NCBI GenBank assembly: GCA_009667805.1
Contig: CM019067.1
Coordinates: 68,404,997-68,468,996, forward strand
DNA from: Leptobrachium leishanense
Taxonomy: Eukaryota > Chordata > Amphibia > Anura > Megophryidae
DNA length: 64,000 bases
Direction: 5' to 3'
A model generated the notes under the pieces. It was not told the origin of the DNA, ran no database searches, and saw only the letters and a program-made list of their open reading frames with translations. Shown in pieces: positions 42,767-54,236 of this stretch (position 1 is its first letter; each line of letters starts with the position of its first letter). A program made the position numbers and the translations under genes.

Positions 42767-43635
42767 GGCTGGGGTCAGGCGAACGCAGTGCGAACGCGCG
42801 TGCAGCCGCACTTTATTACGGCCGCAGTAGCAGCAAATATCATCTAATGACGGCCATATATATGAAGTACAGCCGCACAAAAGTTCGGCCGCGCAACGCA
42901 AGCGGCAAAGGAACACATTTTTTAGAGAACGTAGAACCGCTAGTACTGACGCACAGAGTGCGCTGCATCGGCATAGCGCCGTGTGTGCGTGATTAGGAGA
43001 CGTCAGACGCTGCACATGTCAGGCTGGGGTCAGACGAGCGTAGTGTTCACGTCCGTGATTGCGCCTAAAAGTACGTCCGTGATAGCATGAAAGAAAGTCC
43101 ATTGGAGCCTGACACATGAAGTACGTCCGCACTGAACTGCGGACGCACAACGGCCGCGGCAAACGGACGCAGGTTAGGCAAGAACGTAATACTGCTAGAA
43201 CGGCCGCACAAAGTGCGCTGCGTCCACAATGTCCGCATAGCTTTGTGTGTGAGTGATGGAGCATGGTCAGACGGACTGCATTTATACGTCCAGCATTTTT
43301 GACGGACAGAATGTTTTTTCATTGTAATTTATTTTTCCCTCCTACATCCGTCAAAAATAACTTCAGTGAAAAAACGGACTGTGTGACCACTACTGCGTCA
43401 TCCGTACTGACGATGTCCGTACTGCACGGACGTACAGTCCGTAGAAATCACGCTCGTCTGACCCCAGCCTCAGGCCAACATAACATCCATTTGTTTTTAA
43501 TAGCTCCGTCATAAATCACGGTCGAAATTGCGCATCGTATGACCGCTATCGCGTCTTCCGTGAAAAAGTGAGTTTGGACGCATTAACGCACTTTTTGACG
43601 GTAGACGTGAAAAATGCTTTTGTCTGTCCCTAGCC
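42767..43635. mobile_element. GGTCAGACGA MITE (426-bp type), host of another
   Basis: Left end GGCTGGGGTCAGGCGAACGC, right end GTCTGTCCCTAGCC, adjoining AATAAA on the left and ATAAGAGG on the right. Same body as 48336 and 47478. It is interrupted at 43021 by 43022-43469. It lies in the L2 3' UTR. Confidence 0.75.
43022..43469. mobile_element. GGTCAGACGA MITE nested in a different-bodied relative (448 bp)
   Basis: Starts GGCTGGGGTCAGACGAGCGT and ends GCTCGTCTGACCCCAGCC, with TCA on both sides (43019-43021, 43470-43472). The host relative at 48560 reads TGTCCGGCCAACAT without interruption, so the empty site supports a 3-bp duplication. Confidence 0.85.
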
Positions 43636-43731
43636 ATAAGAGGAGTAGGGTGACACACAGAAGAGAGGGTAAACACAGCATGAAAAGTAATAAGGGCTGT
43701 AAGGAAAGGTACATGGGGGGGGGGTGTTTTG

Positions 43732-44169
43732 TAGGGTTGCCAGATCAGCCATGTTTTCCTGGACACATATCACTATTTCATGCAGAGGGGAGCACTGGGA
43801 AAAGTGCTGGCCTGCAACATCACATATGCTGCAGAAAGGTAATCAAGGCAGTCACCTGGTATTCCTTTTTCAATTTTTGCATGCAGCATATGGATTCTAC
43901 ATACTGCAGGGTTGCATTTTCTATGCTCTGCGCACCAGAATGAATAAATTATGCGTGTCCAAGAAAACATACAGGGTTATTCAGAGAAAGGTGAAAGCCA
44001 GGAGAACTGGCAGGAGAACAATCTAGACCAAATAGCTGATTTGGAAAGTGAGATAAATGGGAGAATTTTTCTGGTTTTGCTATTTTGACCAAGAAGTTTC
44101 ACTTCTCCAGTTATTCTCCTGAGTTTCACCTCTCTTTGAATAGACTTGATAGTCAATGTGGCATCCCTA
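43732..44169. mobile_element. hAT-like element (TAGGGTTGCCAG), interrupted by a foldback MITE
   Basis: Starts TAGGGTTGCCAGATCAGCC. After removing 43972-44148 and one ATA, the right end reads CAAGAAAACATAGTCAATGTGGCATCCCTA, complementary to the left end. Relative at 44885-45142. The 8-bp duplication is not recognisable. Confidence 0.6.
43972..44148. mobile_element. Foldback MITE P3 (Harbinger-like)
   Basis: 177-bp near-palindrome beginning CAGGGTTATTCAGAGAAAGG and ending CTCTTTGAATAGACTTG, flanked by ATA (43969-43971, 44149-44151). Confidence 0.75.
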
Positions 44170-44260
44170 GGCTAGGGTTAAGGCGTGAGCTGGTAGGCCT
44201 CTCTAAAGCAATGTGTTTTTAGAGATGTCTTGGAAGGCTGGAAGCACAGGGAAGCATTGA

Positions 44261-44800
44261 AGTATCAATTTATATTATAACAATCTAATGTTATTAATAA
44301 ACATACAGCACAAATAATAAACACCCTTAAAAGATATCAAAGGAATACGAAGCCACAGGAAATGAAAAGAGCAAATGTGCAGCAAAACAAATTAAATCCA
44401 AAGCACATTCTAATTAACATTTAATTGAATGAGTGATTAAAAGAGCCTGACCCAGGCAGTCATTCATTTCAAATATATAGGGTGGAAAGCATTCCAAGAT
44501 CCAGTGCGTTTTCATGAATCATTTGTAGACATTGATGAACTCACAACCTTGTAATATGTAGGATTGAGACCCTGATGGAAGCAAACTGTAGTGTCTATAT
44601 GTGAGTCATCCATACTGCAGGACAGCACTTCTACACCTACCAAGTGTCCCTGTTTAAAGGGGGGGTAGGCATTTGAAGACCAAGCATGCTATCTGTCCTC
44701 CTCCACCTCCAATTGGGTGCACCTCCATATAGCTGAACTGTATAACAGAGCTGCACAGCAATACATTTCCCAGCAATGAATCTCTAAACTGTGGGGTTTA
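44261..44800. other. Unannotated stretch
   Basis: No supported feature. A short satellite-like phrase at 44745-44780 resembles the 55-bp unit of 39772. Confidence 0.3.
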
Positions 44801-44809
44801 TTTAACCCC

Positions 44810-44884
44810 TTACTGACCCAGGGCGAGCCGTCCTAGCGGCTGGAGGGCTTTGAAGAAGTGCTGTGTTCAATGGGCCGCCTCAGC
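44810..44884. mobile_element. piggyBac-like left end fragment
   Basis: TTAA followed by CCCCTTACTGACCCAGGG, similar to other TTAA elements. The right part is lost to the next element. Confidence 0.35.
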
Positions 44885-45142
44885 TAGGGTTGCCAGATTG
44901 GCCATGTTTTCCTGGACACATATAATGTATTCATGCTGATGATAGGCAGTGCATGAAAATGCAACCCTTAAGCATGTATAATTCATACACTTCAGGCAGG
45001 AGATAAAGAAGGAATCTCAGGTGACCTGCCTTGAGCATATGTCTTGTAGCATATGGTGCAGGGCAGCACGTTTCCCTGTGCTCTCCCTCTGCATGACATA
45101 GTAATATTTGACCAGGAAAACCTGGCCAATCCGGCAGCCTTA
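44885..45142. mobile_element. hAT-like element (TAGGGTTGCCAG), second copy
   Basis: Starts TAGGGTTGCCAGATTGGCC and ends CTGGCCAATCCGGCAGCCTTA, roughly complementary. It shares CATGTTTTCCTGGACACATA with 43732. Flanking octamers do not match. Confidence 0.6.
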
Positions 45143-45332
45143 CTGGCAGGGTTATCCACTAATCGCTGCTGTTTAAATATGGCTTCACCTGCCATGCTTT
45201 GCCTTTCCCTCTATGGATTGCAGAAGCTTTTCCTGGTACCAACAACAGGTTTTTTTATAAAATACTCTGCTTTTGTTCTAAATTACTTTTTTTTTTTTCA
45301 TATGAATGGCCCTGATGGGCGTAACCAGGGAT

Positions 45333-45514
45333 CAAGGTTATTCAGAGAGAGGTGAAAAGCAGGAGAATGACTGGAGAATGGAAAATTCTAGGTCAAAATA
45401 TCCAAACCAGAAAAATTCTCCCATTCATCTCACTTTCCAAATAGGCTATTTTGACCTAAAATTTTCCATTCTCCAGCTGTTCTCCTGTGTTTAACCGCTC
45501 TCTGAATAACCCTG
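45333..45514. mobile_element. Foldback MITE P4 (Harbinger-like)
   Basis: 182-bp near-palindrome, CAAGGTTATTCAGAGAGAGG to CTCTCTGAATAACCCTG, with GAT left and AAT right, a decayed triplet. Confidence 0.7.
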
Positions 45515-45651
45515 AATGTGTGGGAACCAAGATTTTTCTACCCCAATTAGCAATTATTATCTCGCACTTAACACAAATGTACACTCAGATCTGATAGATT
45601 TAAGGATATATGTGGATTTCAGCAAAATATATATGATAAATTCTATATTTA

Positions 45652-46066
45652 TTGCGACTCAGACGAATGCATTTTTCACGTCGTCCGTGAAAAAGTGCGT
45701 TCGAACGAATGGACGCATTTTTTCACGGAATACACGATAGCGGTCATACGATGCGCATTTTCGTCCGTGATTTTGTACGGATCATCAATAAAACCGTTTT
45801 TGCGTCTGGACGTTATGTTGGCCGGACATTAGCAGCGTCTGACGTCTCCTAATCACGCACACACGCCGCTAGTGGACGCAGCGCACTCTGTACGTCAGTA
45901 CTAGCGGTATCACGTTCTCGAAAAAATGCGTTTGTTTGCCGCTTGCGTTGCGCGGCCAAACCTTCGTGCGACCGTACTTCGTATATTGGCCGTCATTTGC
46001 TGCTACTACAGCCGTGATAAAGCACGGCTGCACGCGCGTTCGCACTGCGTTCGTCTGACCCTAGCC
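45652..46066. mobile_element. GGTCAGACGA MITE (426-bp type)
   Basis: The left end has decayed (GCGACTCAGACGAATGC). The right end GCGTTCGTCTGACCCTAGCC is followed by TTA (46067-46069). Inverted relative to 47478. Confidence 0.75.
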
Positions 46067-46069
46067 TTA

Positions 46070-47474
46070 AAAGGCAAAGAGAATATAAGATTTATAGTGT
46101 GTGGGACCAAAGGGACAGAGATCCTTTCCATAAATACTTTAAGAACTGCGTTCCCCTTCGATTAGACTCCTGGGTGTAACCTTGTAAAAAAAGTCTAAGA
46201 ATTCCCTTATCTCTGACTCCGCCTCCTGCGGCATTCCTTTTTCCTTAAAATGCCAGAACGCGTACACTTTTTATACTGTGCCCATCTCCGTGAAAGGAAA
46301 CTAAAGAGAATAGGAAGAGATGTGTATCTGCCAAACCAGCTACTTTTATATATGTACCATTGATTGATACTTTGTATTTGTGCATCTCATGATGTGTGCT
46401 TAGTCATGCAACACACAGAGCAGATGACAGCGCCAGGCGTGATGGGGTCACCCCATGCATGCTGCAGGGGTGATAGCTATACCCACCGTCCTCTGAGTGG
46501 TAAAGAATGGGTTAAGGTTTGCGGCTGAACGCATGGATGTGTGCACAGGGGCAGTGTCATTGTGGTATATGCTGTGTTCTGACAGAGGAGGCATTGTTGA
46601 CTGTGAAGCAGGCTGGCAGCCTAATAAGGAAGTGCTGTGTGCTTTGCATGCAGATCCAGCCTGTGATCCAGCTCCAAAGAATCTTTAAATTCCAATCTGA
46701 TGGAGGATTAGCTGGGAGGCATGGTGCTGAAAGGCTGGGGTTTCTAAAGGAGAGCAGGGAGGGGGTCTCCGCTTCACTGTGCTCATTCCCAGGATGAAGG
46801 GCTGAAGGATCTGGGTAAATACATTGTTTTACTAATACGTTGACATGTCCATGGCGGCTGCAGGCATGTGCTGTTGTATAGTACATGTGGTACAGCGACG
46901 ATGGCATTCTGGCGTCTGTACAATGCAAGCTGGGCTGGACCTACAAGAACTGGGGCTGGGATAAAGTTTGGGGTGTAGCTTCGCGTTCCCATGTATTTTT
47001 AACCTGTAGTCTGTTCGCTTGCTCTGCACGGATCTTTTAAACGTGAGTATCTCTTTACACATCTATGTATAACCATATATTCTTATATTCTGCCGTGCTT
47101 TGTCCCACGTGGAGAATTGGAATTTACCTTCGGAGCCCTTGCTGGATTCTTAAAGCCTCGGCTGCCCCGCAGGGAACTTGAATTTATGGGTCTATTTGCT
47201 AAATTTTGGTTGAAATAGCCGTGTTAAACTTTTTTTTTAATATATTTCATATATATATATTATTTTTTTTCATTGCACACAACGCTGTTTAGTAAATATT
47301 CCATTCTGTCATTTAAAATGTATGGGGCGGTGGAGGGGGGGGGGTATCCAAAACTTTATGTGTGATACAGGCGAGAAGCGGTCTAACTTGTTTCGGCGCC
47401 TGCAGCCTAATAGTAATAATTCCCTATTGTGATCCATATTGAACGTGTTTTGCCTGAGCGCTGCGCAACAACTG
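46070..47474. other. Unannotated 1.4-kb stretch, candidate unique sequence
   Basis: No known repeat recognised. The 46500-46830 part is purine-rich and looks less repeat-like. It ends with GATCTGGGTAAAT near 46810, which could be a splice donor. Overlapping open frames in several phases give no protein family. A (TA)n tract lies near 47251. Confidence 0.3.
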
Positions 47475-47477
47475 TAA

Positions 47478-47904
47478 GGCTAGGGTCAGACGAACGCAGC
47501 TTTAACGTGCGTTTAGCCGCACAAAATCACGGCCGTGCTAGCAGCAAATGACGTCCAATGCCGGGGAACACACGAAGTACGGCCGCACGAAAGTTCGTCC
47601 GCGCAACGCAAGTGGCAAACGAACGCATTTTTTCGAGAACGTCAAACCGCTACTACTGACGTACAGAGTGCGCTGCGGCCGCATAGCGGCGTGTGTGTGT
47701 GATTGGGAGACATCAGACGCTGCTAATGTCCGGCCAACATAACGTCCAGACACAAAAAGTGTTTTATTGATGATCCGTACAAAATCACGGACGAAAAGGC
47801 GCATCGTATGACCGCTACCGCGTATTCCGTGAAAAAATATGTCCGTTCGTTCGACCGCACTTTTCCACGGTCGACGCGAAAAATGCGTTCGTCTGACCCT
47901 AGCC
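47478..47904. mobile_element. GGTCAGACGA MITE, best copy of the 426-bp type
   Basis: Left end GGCTAGGGTCAGACGAACGC, right end GCGTTCGTCTGACCCTAGCC: the outer 20 bp are exact complements. TAA is present on both sides (47475-47477, 47905-47907). It is CpG-rich with no open reading frame of note. Confidence 0.9.
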
Positions 47905-48335
47905 TAAAATCACGCATGGTTTACCTACATCAATCTGTCATGTGAGGTTTCAGCATCTCCGTGTGCGTGGGATTTATTCGCTATATAGTGCGCTGTACTA
48001 TCTGGCTTTTGGTGGAAAAGTTCTGTTCTATTCCTGCTGTTTTGGTTGTGTTATTCCAATTCATCGTTTAACCCACGTTCTCAAAAGATCATTCCCGTGA
48101 GTGTTTTGCATTTATTTTTATGGAAAGTGCTGTTTTTATATGCACGGAGTTTCATGTTGTCGAATAATCTTTGTTTAACACACAATGGAAAAAAATGTGC
48201 AGAATAATGGACTTAAAATCCTGAATTCAATATTTGTTTTTAAAATACTGATAAACATGCATTCGAGGGCTTGTGGTGGATGGATACACCTGCCTGTACA
48301 TACATGTTTATTGATGGTGAAAGGATTCCAAATTA

Positions 48336-48717
48336 GGCTGGGATCAGGCGAACGCGCGTGCAGCCGCACTTAATCATGGCCTCAGTAGCAGCAAATGACG
48401 GCCAATATACAAAGTACGGCCGCACAAAAGTTCAGCTGCGCAACGCAAGCGGCAAAGGAACGCATTTTTTCGAGAACGTAGAACCGCCAGTGCTGATGTA
48501 CAGAGTGCACTGCGTCGGCATAGCGGCGTGATTAGGCGACGTCAGACGCTGCACATGTCCGGCCAACATCACATCCAATATTTTTTTATAGCTCCGTCAA
48601 AAATCACGGCCGACATTGCGAATCGTATGACTGCTATCGCGTCTTCCGTGAAAAAGTGCGTTTGGACGCATCGCCGCACTTTTTGACGGTAGTCTTGAAA
48701 AATCCGTTCGTCTAAAA
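48336..48717. mobile_element. GGTCAGACGA MITE (426-bp type), right end damaged
   Basis: Starts GGCTGGGATCAGGCGAACGC after TTA (48333-48335). The body follows 47478, but the right end stops at CGTTCGTCT. Confidence 0.7.
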
Positions 48718-48719
48718 CG

Positions 48720-49616
48720 GATATAACCGGATTTATTCTATATGGAACTTTAGCTCTTCATTTTGGAAACTTGCCAAGCTCCTGACCTAATGTGACTGCT
48801 GTGCGATTTGACCAAAGGCGTTATTAACCGTAATAATCCCGGAGAGTAGGCCGCGCTCGCCAGACTTTGTCGCTTTAATCCGCTGACTGCCAATCCTCTC
48901 TGACATGTTTCACTCCTGTTACTGCTTATTCTGACATTGAGACTTTTCTGACAGCGGGTCTCTGAGTATTTTGGTGCTTTGACCCGATGTTGTCACCGCT
49001 CACTATAGCAATGTTGACTTTTAGCAAAGTTCAAGCCTTGGGTCTACTTTGTTCTCCCTAGTATATAATTTAGTGACAGCGGGACATCGTTCTGCAATTC
49101 ATAGATTGATGGATCTGCCACGCAGGGTATCAAAGGTGCTAATGAAGAACATGCAGGGCATCTGCACAAGGTTTCAGAAGCTGCAAACGCCAATGAAACG
49201 GTTTCGAGGCTTCACAAAACTTGCGCTACCTACTGAAATGCTGGTGATGGTTTTGGTTTTATTCCGGCTCCTTTCTGTAGGGAGCACAGTCCATATGTTG
49301 GGGTGCGCACACCAGGAAGATTTAATGTGTACAAACTGTAATCGCAGGCCTTCGGTTTTCATGCCTTTTATCATAACGATGTAAACCTAATCGCCCACTC
49401 GCAGCCACCTCTGCACACAACTGTGGACCTGGACATTTTGCAAAATCGACATTCTTTGGTCTAAGTTCCAACTCCACTTTAATGTGTCTGCTGGAGGATT
49501 GGTTAAGTTTACACGTGATGCAAAGTCTTGCCCTTGGTTTGTGCAGGTCCACAGCCTCCAGGAGCTTTGTCTCAGCTGAGCCAAAAAATCGGGAGTCACT
49601 GGTTTAAAAGATTTTA
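48720..49616. other. Unannotated stretch preceding a coding-like block
   Basis: A 111-codon plus-strand frame (49049-49384) contains a cysteine-containing CAHQEDLMCTNC segment. I do not recognise a family. It may be part of the same decayed sequence as 49617-50162. Confidence 0.25.
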
Positions 49617-50162
49617 ATGCAAGTCATTCATGATTTGAGCAGGGGGTCAAGTCTTAAAAATCTAAGTGTGGGAACTCCCCAACATTCTGTCCATTCTGGT
49701 CTTAAAGGTAACTGGGAGCCGCTGCAGCACTTCTTTGGGCATGAGAATGGCATGCCGCTGGCAGACACTGAGAGATTGTCATTCCCATGCCTTCCCAATT
49801 TACTTAAATCCAATTTTATAAAATTGTGTCTATATAGAAAGGTACTGCAGTTTCGGCCAAAAGGTAACGAAGTTCCTCCTGCTAAACTAGTGAAGGATTT
49901 GCGTTCCTGCAGGACATGACCCCTGGATTTACGGCTCTCTATTGCCAGCTCTGTTACGGCAAAGTTGGCAGCTCCGCTTGTATATAAGGAGATGCTAATA
50001 GATCTTGGCGAAGCATGGTCACCACTTGTATGCTCTGAGGACGCCATGGCTTTTTCTACTAGCTCATATATGCAAGGCCGCACACTATTTGTTCAGTCTT
50101 TCTGCTTGTGGCGAGCGGAGGCAGCAGATCGTACCCTCATAGGCACCTTGGGACTGGGTTAA
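49617..50162 (+). pseudogene. Coding-like block of unknown origin, interrupted by one TGA
   Basis: One plus-strand frame is open from 49617 to 50162 except for a single TGA at 49917-49919. Residues include LKNLSVGTPQHSVHSG, KSNFIKLCLYRKVLQF and, after the stop, VTAKLAAPLVYKEMLIDLGE. The opposite strand is also open for 151 codons (49628-50083). I do not recognise either product. Base composition is more balanced than in the surrounding repeats. It could be a decayed retroelement ORF (for example gag-like), a processed pseudogene or chance. Confidence 0.25.
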
Positions 50163-50790
50163 GTAAGGAAACTTTTTTTATTTTATGGTGTTATTACTGT
50201 CTGCAAGCGGGAATAACAATGGACCTGGGAATGCAGTTCCATCACAATCGTCTCGGGGGAACTTCGTTCCCATTTGTCTGATATACTAAGAAATTGCCAT
50301 ACAGTTCTATTCGGACAACATTCGTCAAAAGGAGTATATTTTGGCGTGTGTGTATATAGGGAATGAGTACTTTGAGAATGAGGATTTCTGTGGTAAATAT
50401 ATTTTCATAAAGCTGTTTTGCATATAAAATATTTTTTACTTTAACATTAGCACTTCCTATGCAAAGTATAGGAGGCGTCAGTCTTCAGTAAGCAGCCGAG
50501 ACACGGAGATGTTTTCAGCTTGGCGGGAGCAGTTAGCCTTAATGAATAACACTGGTCAACACACCTTTTTCTGGCATAAGGTATTCCAACGGTTTTAAGG
50601 TAATTTTGGGGTGCTGATTCCAAATCTGGCATCGTTTTTTTATGTGAAATATTGCATTTTTCAATAAACTGCAAATTCGGCCCTGCAAAGTGAAGCTGCC
50701 ACAGGTGTAGCAGACGATATCTGGGCCATTACTGCATCTCCTTCTTTCGGATGTTGTAGCCATTGTTAGATCACGCCCTGTAGAAGTAAA
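50163..50790. other. Unannotated stretch
   Basis: No supported feature. Confidence 0.3.
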
Positions 50791-50797
50791 ATATTAA

Positions 50798-51558
50798 CCC
50801 CTACCATGTTCGTCCGATCGGGAAGTCTCCCTTCGACCCGCGGACATACACTGTATGTCAGGGGTCTCCTAACCTCCCTCGCCAGCTCCTGCGTCAGTCT
50901 GGCAGGCTGGAAGCCTGCCCTGCCTTTTTAGGGGGGCTGGCAGGTGTGATGACATCATCGGCAGGCGCCCACCGTTACCTGCAGTAAAAATCAGGAAAGC
51001 GGGGGCTCCAAAGGGCTCCTCCATCTCCCCAACCATATATCATAGGGAAAAAAATTACACCCCTGGAAAGGGGAGAGCCTCCCCCTTTCAGTGGTGTATA
51101 ACATTAACTATTTTGCTGCTGGATCATGATTCGGCGCCGAATCATGATTCAAACCTGGTGGTTTGATCCAAGATGTCAGCTAAGCCTCCGGGTTACACTG
51201 ACCTCCTCACCCACTGACCTCCTCACCATATGTGTGAGGACATCAGTGGGCCAGTTAACCCCATAGCTGCCAAGTGGAGATAGATTGGCGGTTGTAGATT
51301 TTGGGGATTAAATTTGAAAGTGTTTTTTTTTTTTTTTTTTTTTTTTCAATAGTAAATTATATGATATGAAGGAAATAATGGTAGCTTTTAGAAAGTCCAT
51401 TTTAATGGCATGAAAAAAACGTGTATAGTATAATATGTGTGGTTTGCATAAACGAGTAAGAGGAAAATTTGACCTAAACCCCCAACAGCGCAGAAACGTA
51501 AAAACAGCAGCGGGCACTAAAGGATGGACTTTTGTGAAACTGCCCGGTCACTAAGTGG
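50798..51558. mobile_element. piggyBac-like element related to the hairpin-array family
   Basis: TTAA at 50794-50797 and 51559-51562. Left end CCCCTACCATGTTCGTCCG, right end complement CCACTTAGTGACCGGGCAG. It contains consecutive hairpins (GCAGGCTGGAAGCCTGC near 50904, GATTCGGCGCCGAATC near 51129) and a GGCTGGCAGG motif, in the style of the element at 6758. The 3' part holds a long T run (51324-51346). Confidence 0.6.
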
Positions 51559-51631
51559 TTAAATAGATGTGGATAACGATACTATAAACACATTATCCTA
51601 AAAAAAATGCAGCACCATATTGTAACACTAA

Positions 51632-51984
51632 GGCTAGGGTCAGACGAGCGCATTCTGTGTGTCCGTGCACTACGGACGTACTTTATGACTGACAAGGTAG
51701 TGGCCACACAGTCTGTTTTTGTGACTGACTTTTTTTTGACTGTAGATGGAAAATAAATTAATTTGAACATTTTTGTCTGTCAAAAATGCAGTCCGTCTGA
51801 CTACATTCAATCACTCACACACAAAGCTATGCGGACGCAGCGCACTCTGTGCGTCCGTTCTAGCGGATTTACGCTCTTGCCTAACTTGCGTCCATTTGCC
51901 GTGCGGACGTACTTTGTGTGTGGTCTCTTGATGATAATTGTATGCTACCACGGATGTGAACACTGCGCTCATCTGACCCAAGCC
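51632..51984. mobile_element. GGTCAGACGA MITE (353 bp)
   Basis: Left end GGCTAGGGTCAGACGAGCGC preceded by TAA. Right end GCGCTCATCTGACCCAAGCC followed by GTC, so the right target base triplet is changed. Body as in 41472. Confidence 0.75.
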
Positions 51985-52219
51985 GTCCCTGACTCACAAC
52001 AACTTGCAATCATAAGTGACAAAGAGTTAATTTCGGGTAAAATCAATGAAATTTGGGGTATGCCGATAGCCTAACAATTTGCTGTGATAGAGCAAATTGG
52101 TCTAAAACAGCTGCAAAAGTCCAGCCCAGAATTTTTTTTTTTTTTGTTGACTAGTGAAATGTTATTAAACTTCATGTAAAAGGGCCCCATGTCTGCAGAG
52201 ACTGAAAAGACTTTACGTC
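51985..52219. other. Short spacer with T run
   Basis: Nothing recognised apart from a T run near 52130-52145. Confidence 0.3.
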
Positions 52220-52352
52220 AGGGTTCAGCAAACCTGGCCCTCCAGACTTTATGTAACTACATCTGCTATGGCACTCAACCACCTAGCTCAATTGAGCTTC
52301 AAGGGAAATGTGGGTCCAAGACCTCTGGATGGCCAAGGTTGCTGACCCCCTG
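52220..52352. mobile_element. hAT MITE (CAGGGTTCAGCAAACC)
   Basis: Begins CAGGGTTCAGCAAACCTGGC and ends GGCCAAGGTTGCTGACCCC with T/G: imperfect inverted repeats common in vertebrate hAT MITEs. Octamer duplication not evident. Confidence 0.55.
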
Positions 52353-52678
52353 GTCTAAATCAACTGCACGACCAACGTACTGCAAAAAGGAGCTTTTGAT
52401 GCTTGGATCCAGACTGTCTTGCCACAAGAAGGCATGATTAAATAATTATCTGTTGTAAACCTGTCCATTCATTGTCATCCAATATAATTTTTGGAAGGAA
52501 ATTTTGGCAATCGGGAGCATCAGAAATCCCAAATTTGCCAAAACTATATCATTTTCTCAAATCTACCTGAGAATTTTCAGATCAATTCAAAATCCCATCC
52601 ATAATAGAAAAAATTGCAATCTTTGTGCTACTAGCGTAACCTTAACCCTGACCTGAATACCAACATAAACCGTTAATG
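52353..52678. other. Unannotated stretch
   Basis: No supported feature. Confidence 0.3.
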
Positions 52679-52686
52679 TAATCCTC

Positions 52687-53849
52687 CAGGGCCGGCCCAT
52701 CCATGGAGTGGGGTGGAGCAGCCGCTCCAGGCAGCACTTTATCAGGGGAAGGATTTTGCTGCTCTTTCAAAGGCCGCCAGCCAGTAAACGGCTGCAGGAC
52801 AGTGTTCCGTTGAAAACCAAGCTGACTGCCCCTTTCAGCGGGCCAGCCGGCGCCCGCCCTTTCAGCAAGCATGGAGGCCATCAGCTTAAGTTTTACCAGC
52901 AATGCAGCCTGGCTGTGGTCTCTCCTGCAGTGCGCCTGTGAGACGGACACGGTGTTTAGAGCCTGTAACATGACACGCGCGGCAGGGCTCTGATAGCGTA
53001 GGCAAGTGCGTGCCTTTAAATGAATCCATGAGGCTGCTGAGGAGTTAGGCCTGGCTTTCATACAGGAGACTCTGTGCCCCCCCCCCCCTATGTGTTATGG
53101 AGGTTCCACTCACGCCATCTCTCCTCACAGGGACATGTTGCTGCCCCCATAAAGCACTGCCAGCTCCTCTGTCCTGGTTGAGGGAAGGCCTGGACAGGCA
53201 CCCTATCCCAGAGTCCTGAGGGAGCTGCCGATTGAGGGCTGCACGGGCCCAGATTGAAGTCACAATCTGCAGCTCCCTTACCGCCCACACAGCATGATGG
53301 GAGCTGTTATTTGTTAATAGCGGGGGATCTGCATTTCACTGACCTGGGTGACTTTACTAAAATAAATCTAATTTTTACCCTTCTATACTGAGGGGGGGGG
53401 GTGTTAGTATGGAGCTGCCAGGGTTTGTTGGGGGAATTAAGGAAATGACTGGGACGCCACATGTTTTAATGCCGCTTTATGGCTTTTACCACCACCCCCC
53501 CCCTCCCCAATATTCCCTGAATTATTAAATCATGGTGAAAAAAACAAGCATTTTCCTAATTTCTTTCATACCTTCAGTGAGGCGCTTCCTATTTAAAGGA
53601 ACAACCTGTGAAATATAAACAACAGTAACTCTGTGCCCTCCGGTCATTAATCCTCTGCGTCTCCCCGTTACCGGCTGTGTTATGTGTGTGTCTGTGGAAG
53701 TTTCTATGTGTGTGTGACGGTATATGGATGTGTGGGCCATGATATGTGGTGCTCTGTGATATGCTCATACACACAATGTTTTTTTGGGGGTGGGGGGGGC
53801 AGCAATTCATCCTTCGCTCCAGACAGCACAGTGGCTTGGGCCGGCCCTG
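52687..53849. mobile_element. hAT element (CAGGGCCGGCCC) with perfect 8-bp duplication
   Basis: TAATCCTC lies at 52679-52686 and 53850-53857. Ends are CAGGGCCGGCCC and, inverted, CAGGGCCGGCCC, followed by decayed complementarity. 1,163 bp. Interior open frames (139 codons minus strand at 52642-53061) cross the boundary and show no transposase motif, so the element is non-autonomous. Confidence 0.9.
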
Positions 53850-53857
53850 TAATCCTC

Positions 53858-54103
53858 CCACAAACAGAAGAACCAGTAGCCTAACTCTATCTTTTATTGG
53901 GGGGGGGGGGCGTAATGGAGAAATAGACTAAGTAAAGAGGGGTGTATAGAAGGAGATTAGAAGCTAAAAATACGCAGGGCTATAAAATTAGATTTGGGAA
54001 TCAAGTCTAGTTTCATTTGCTGAATGATCATGCAGAGCGTGATGACCGAGTTGGTGACCATCAGCCGGGAAATTCAAAATCCTCACTGGTGACTCCTGTG
54101 AAC
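53858..54103. other. Short spacer
   Basis: Nothing recognised apart from a G run near 53900. Confidence 0.3.
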
Positions 54104-54236
54104 GATGAATCTGATACTCCATCGGGGCTGCCAAACTAGAAACTACAGTTTCCATTATTCTTTGGCAATTTATTGCATTCAAAGAATTCTGGGAATTGTA
54201 GGCAATCAATATCTAGGTGTCTGGAGTTTGACACCC
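54104..54236. mobile_element. Candidate hAT MITE (GGGGCTGCCAAACTAGAAAC)
   Basis: AAACTACAGTTTCCATTATTC on the left and AATTCTGGGAATTGTAGGCA on the right are roughly complementary. It ends GGAGTTTGACACCCCAG. Same general design as 14740-14882. Confidence 0.5.

Noticed and set aside
46800..46820. Possible splice donor GATCTGGGTAAAT
   Set aside because: An isolated GT consensus without an open exon or acceptor is not evidence of a gene.
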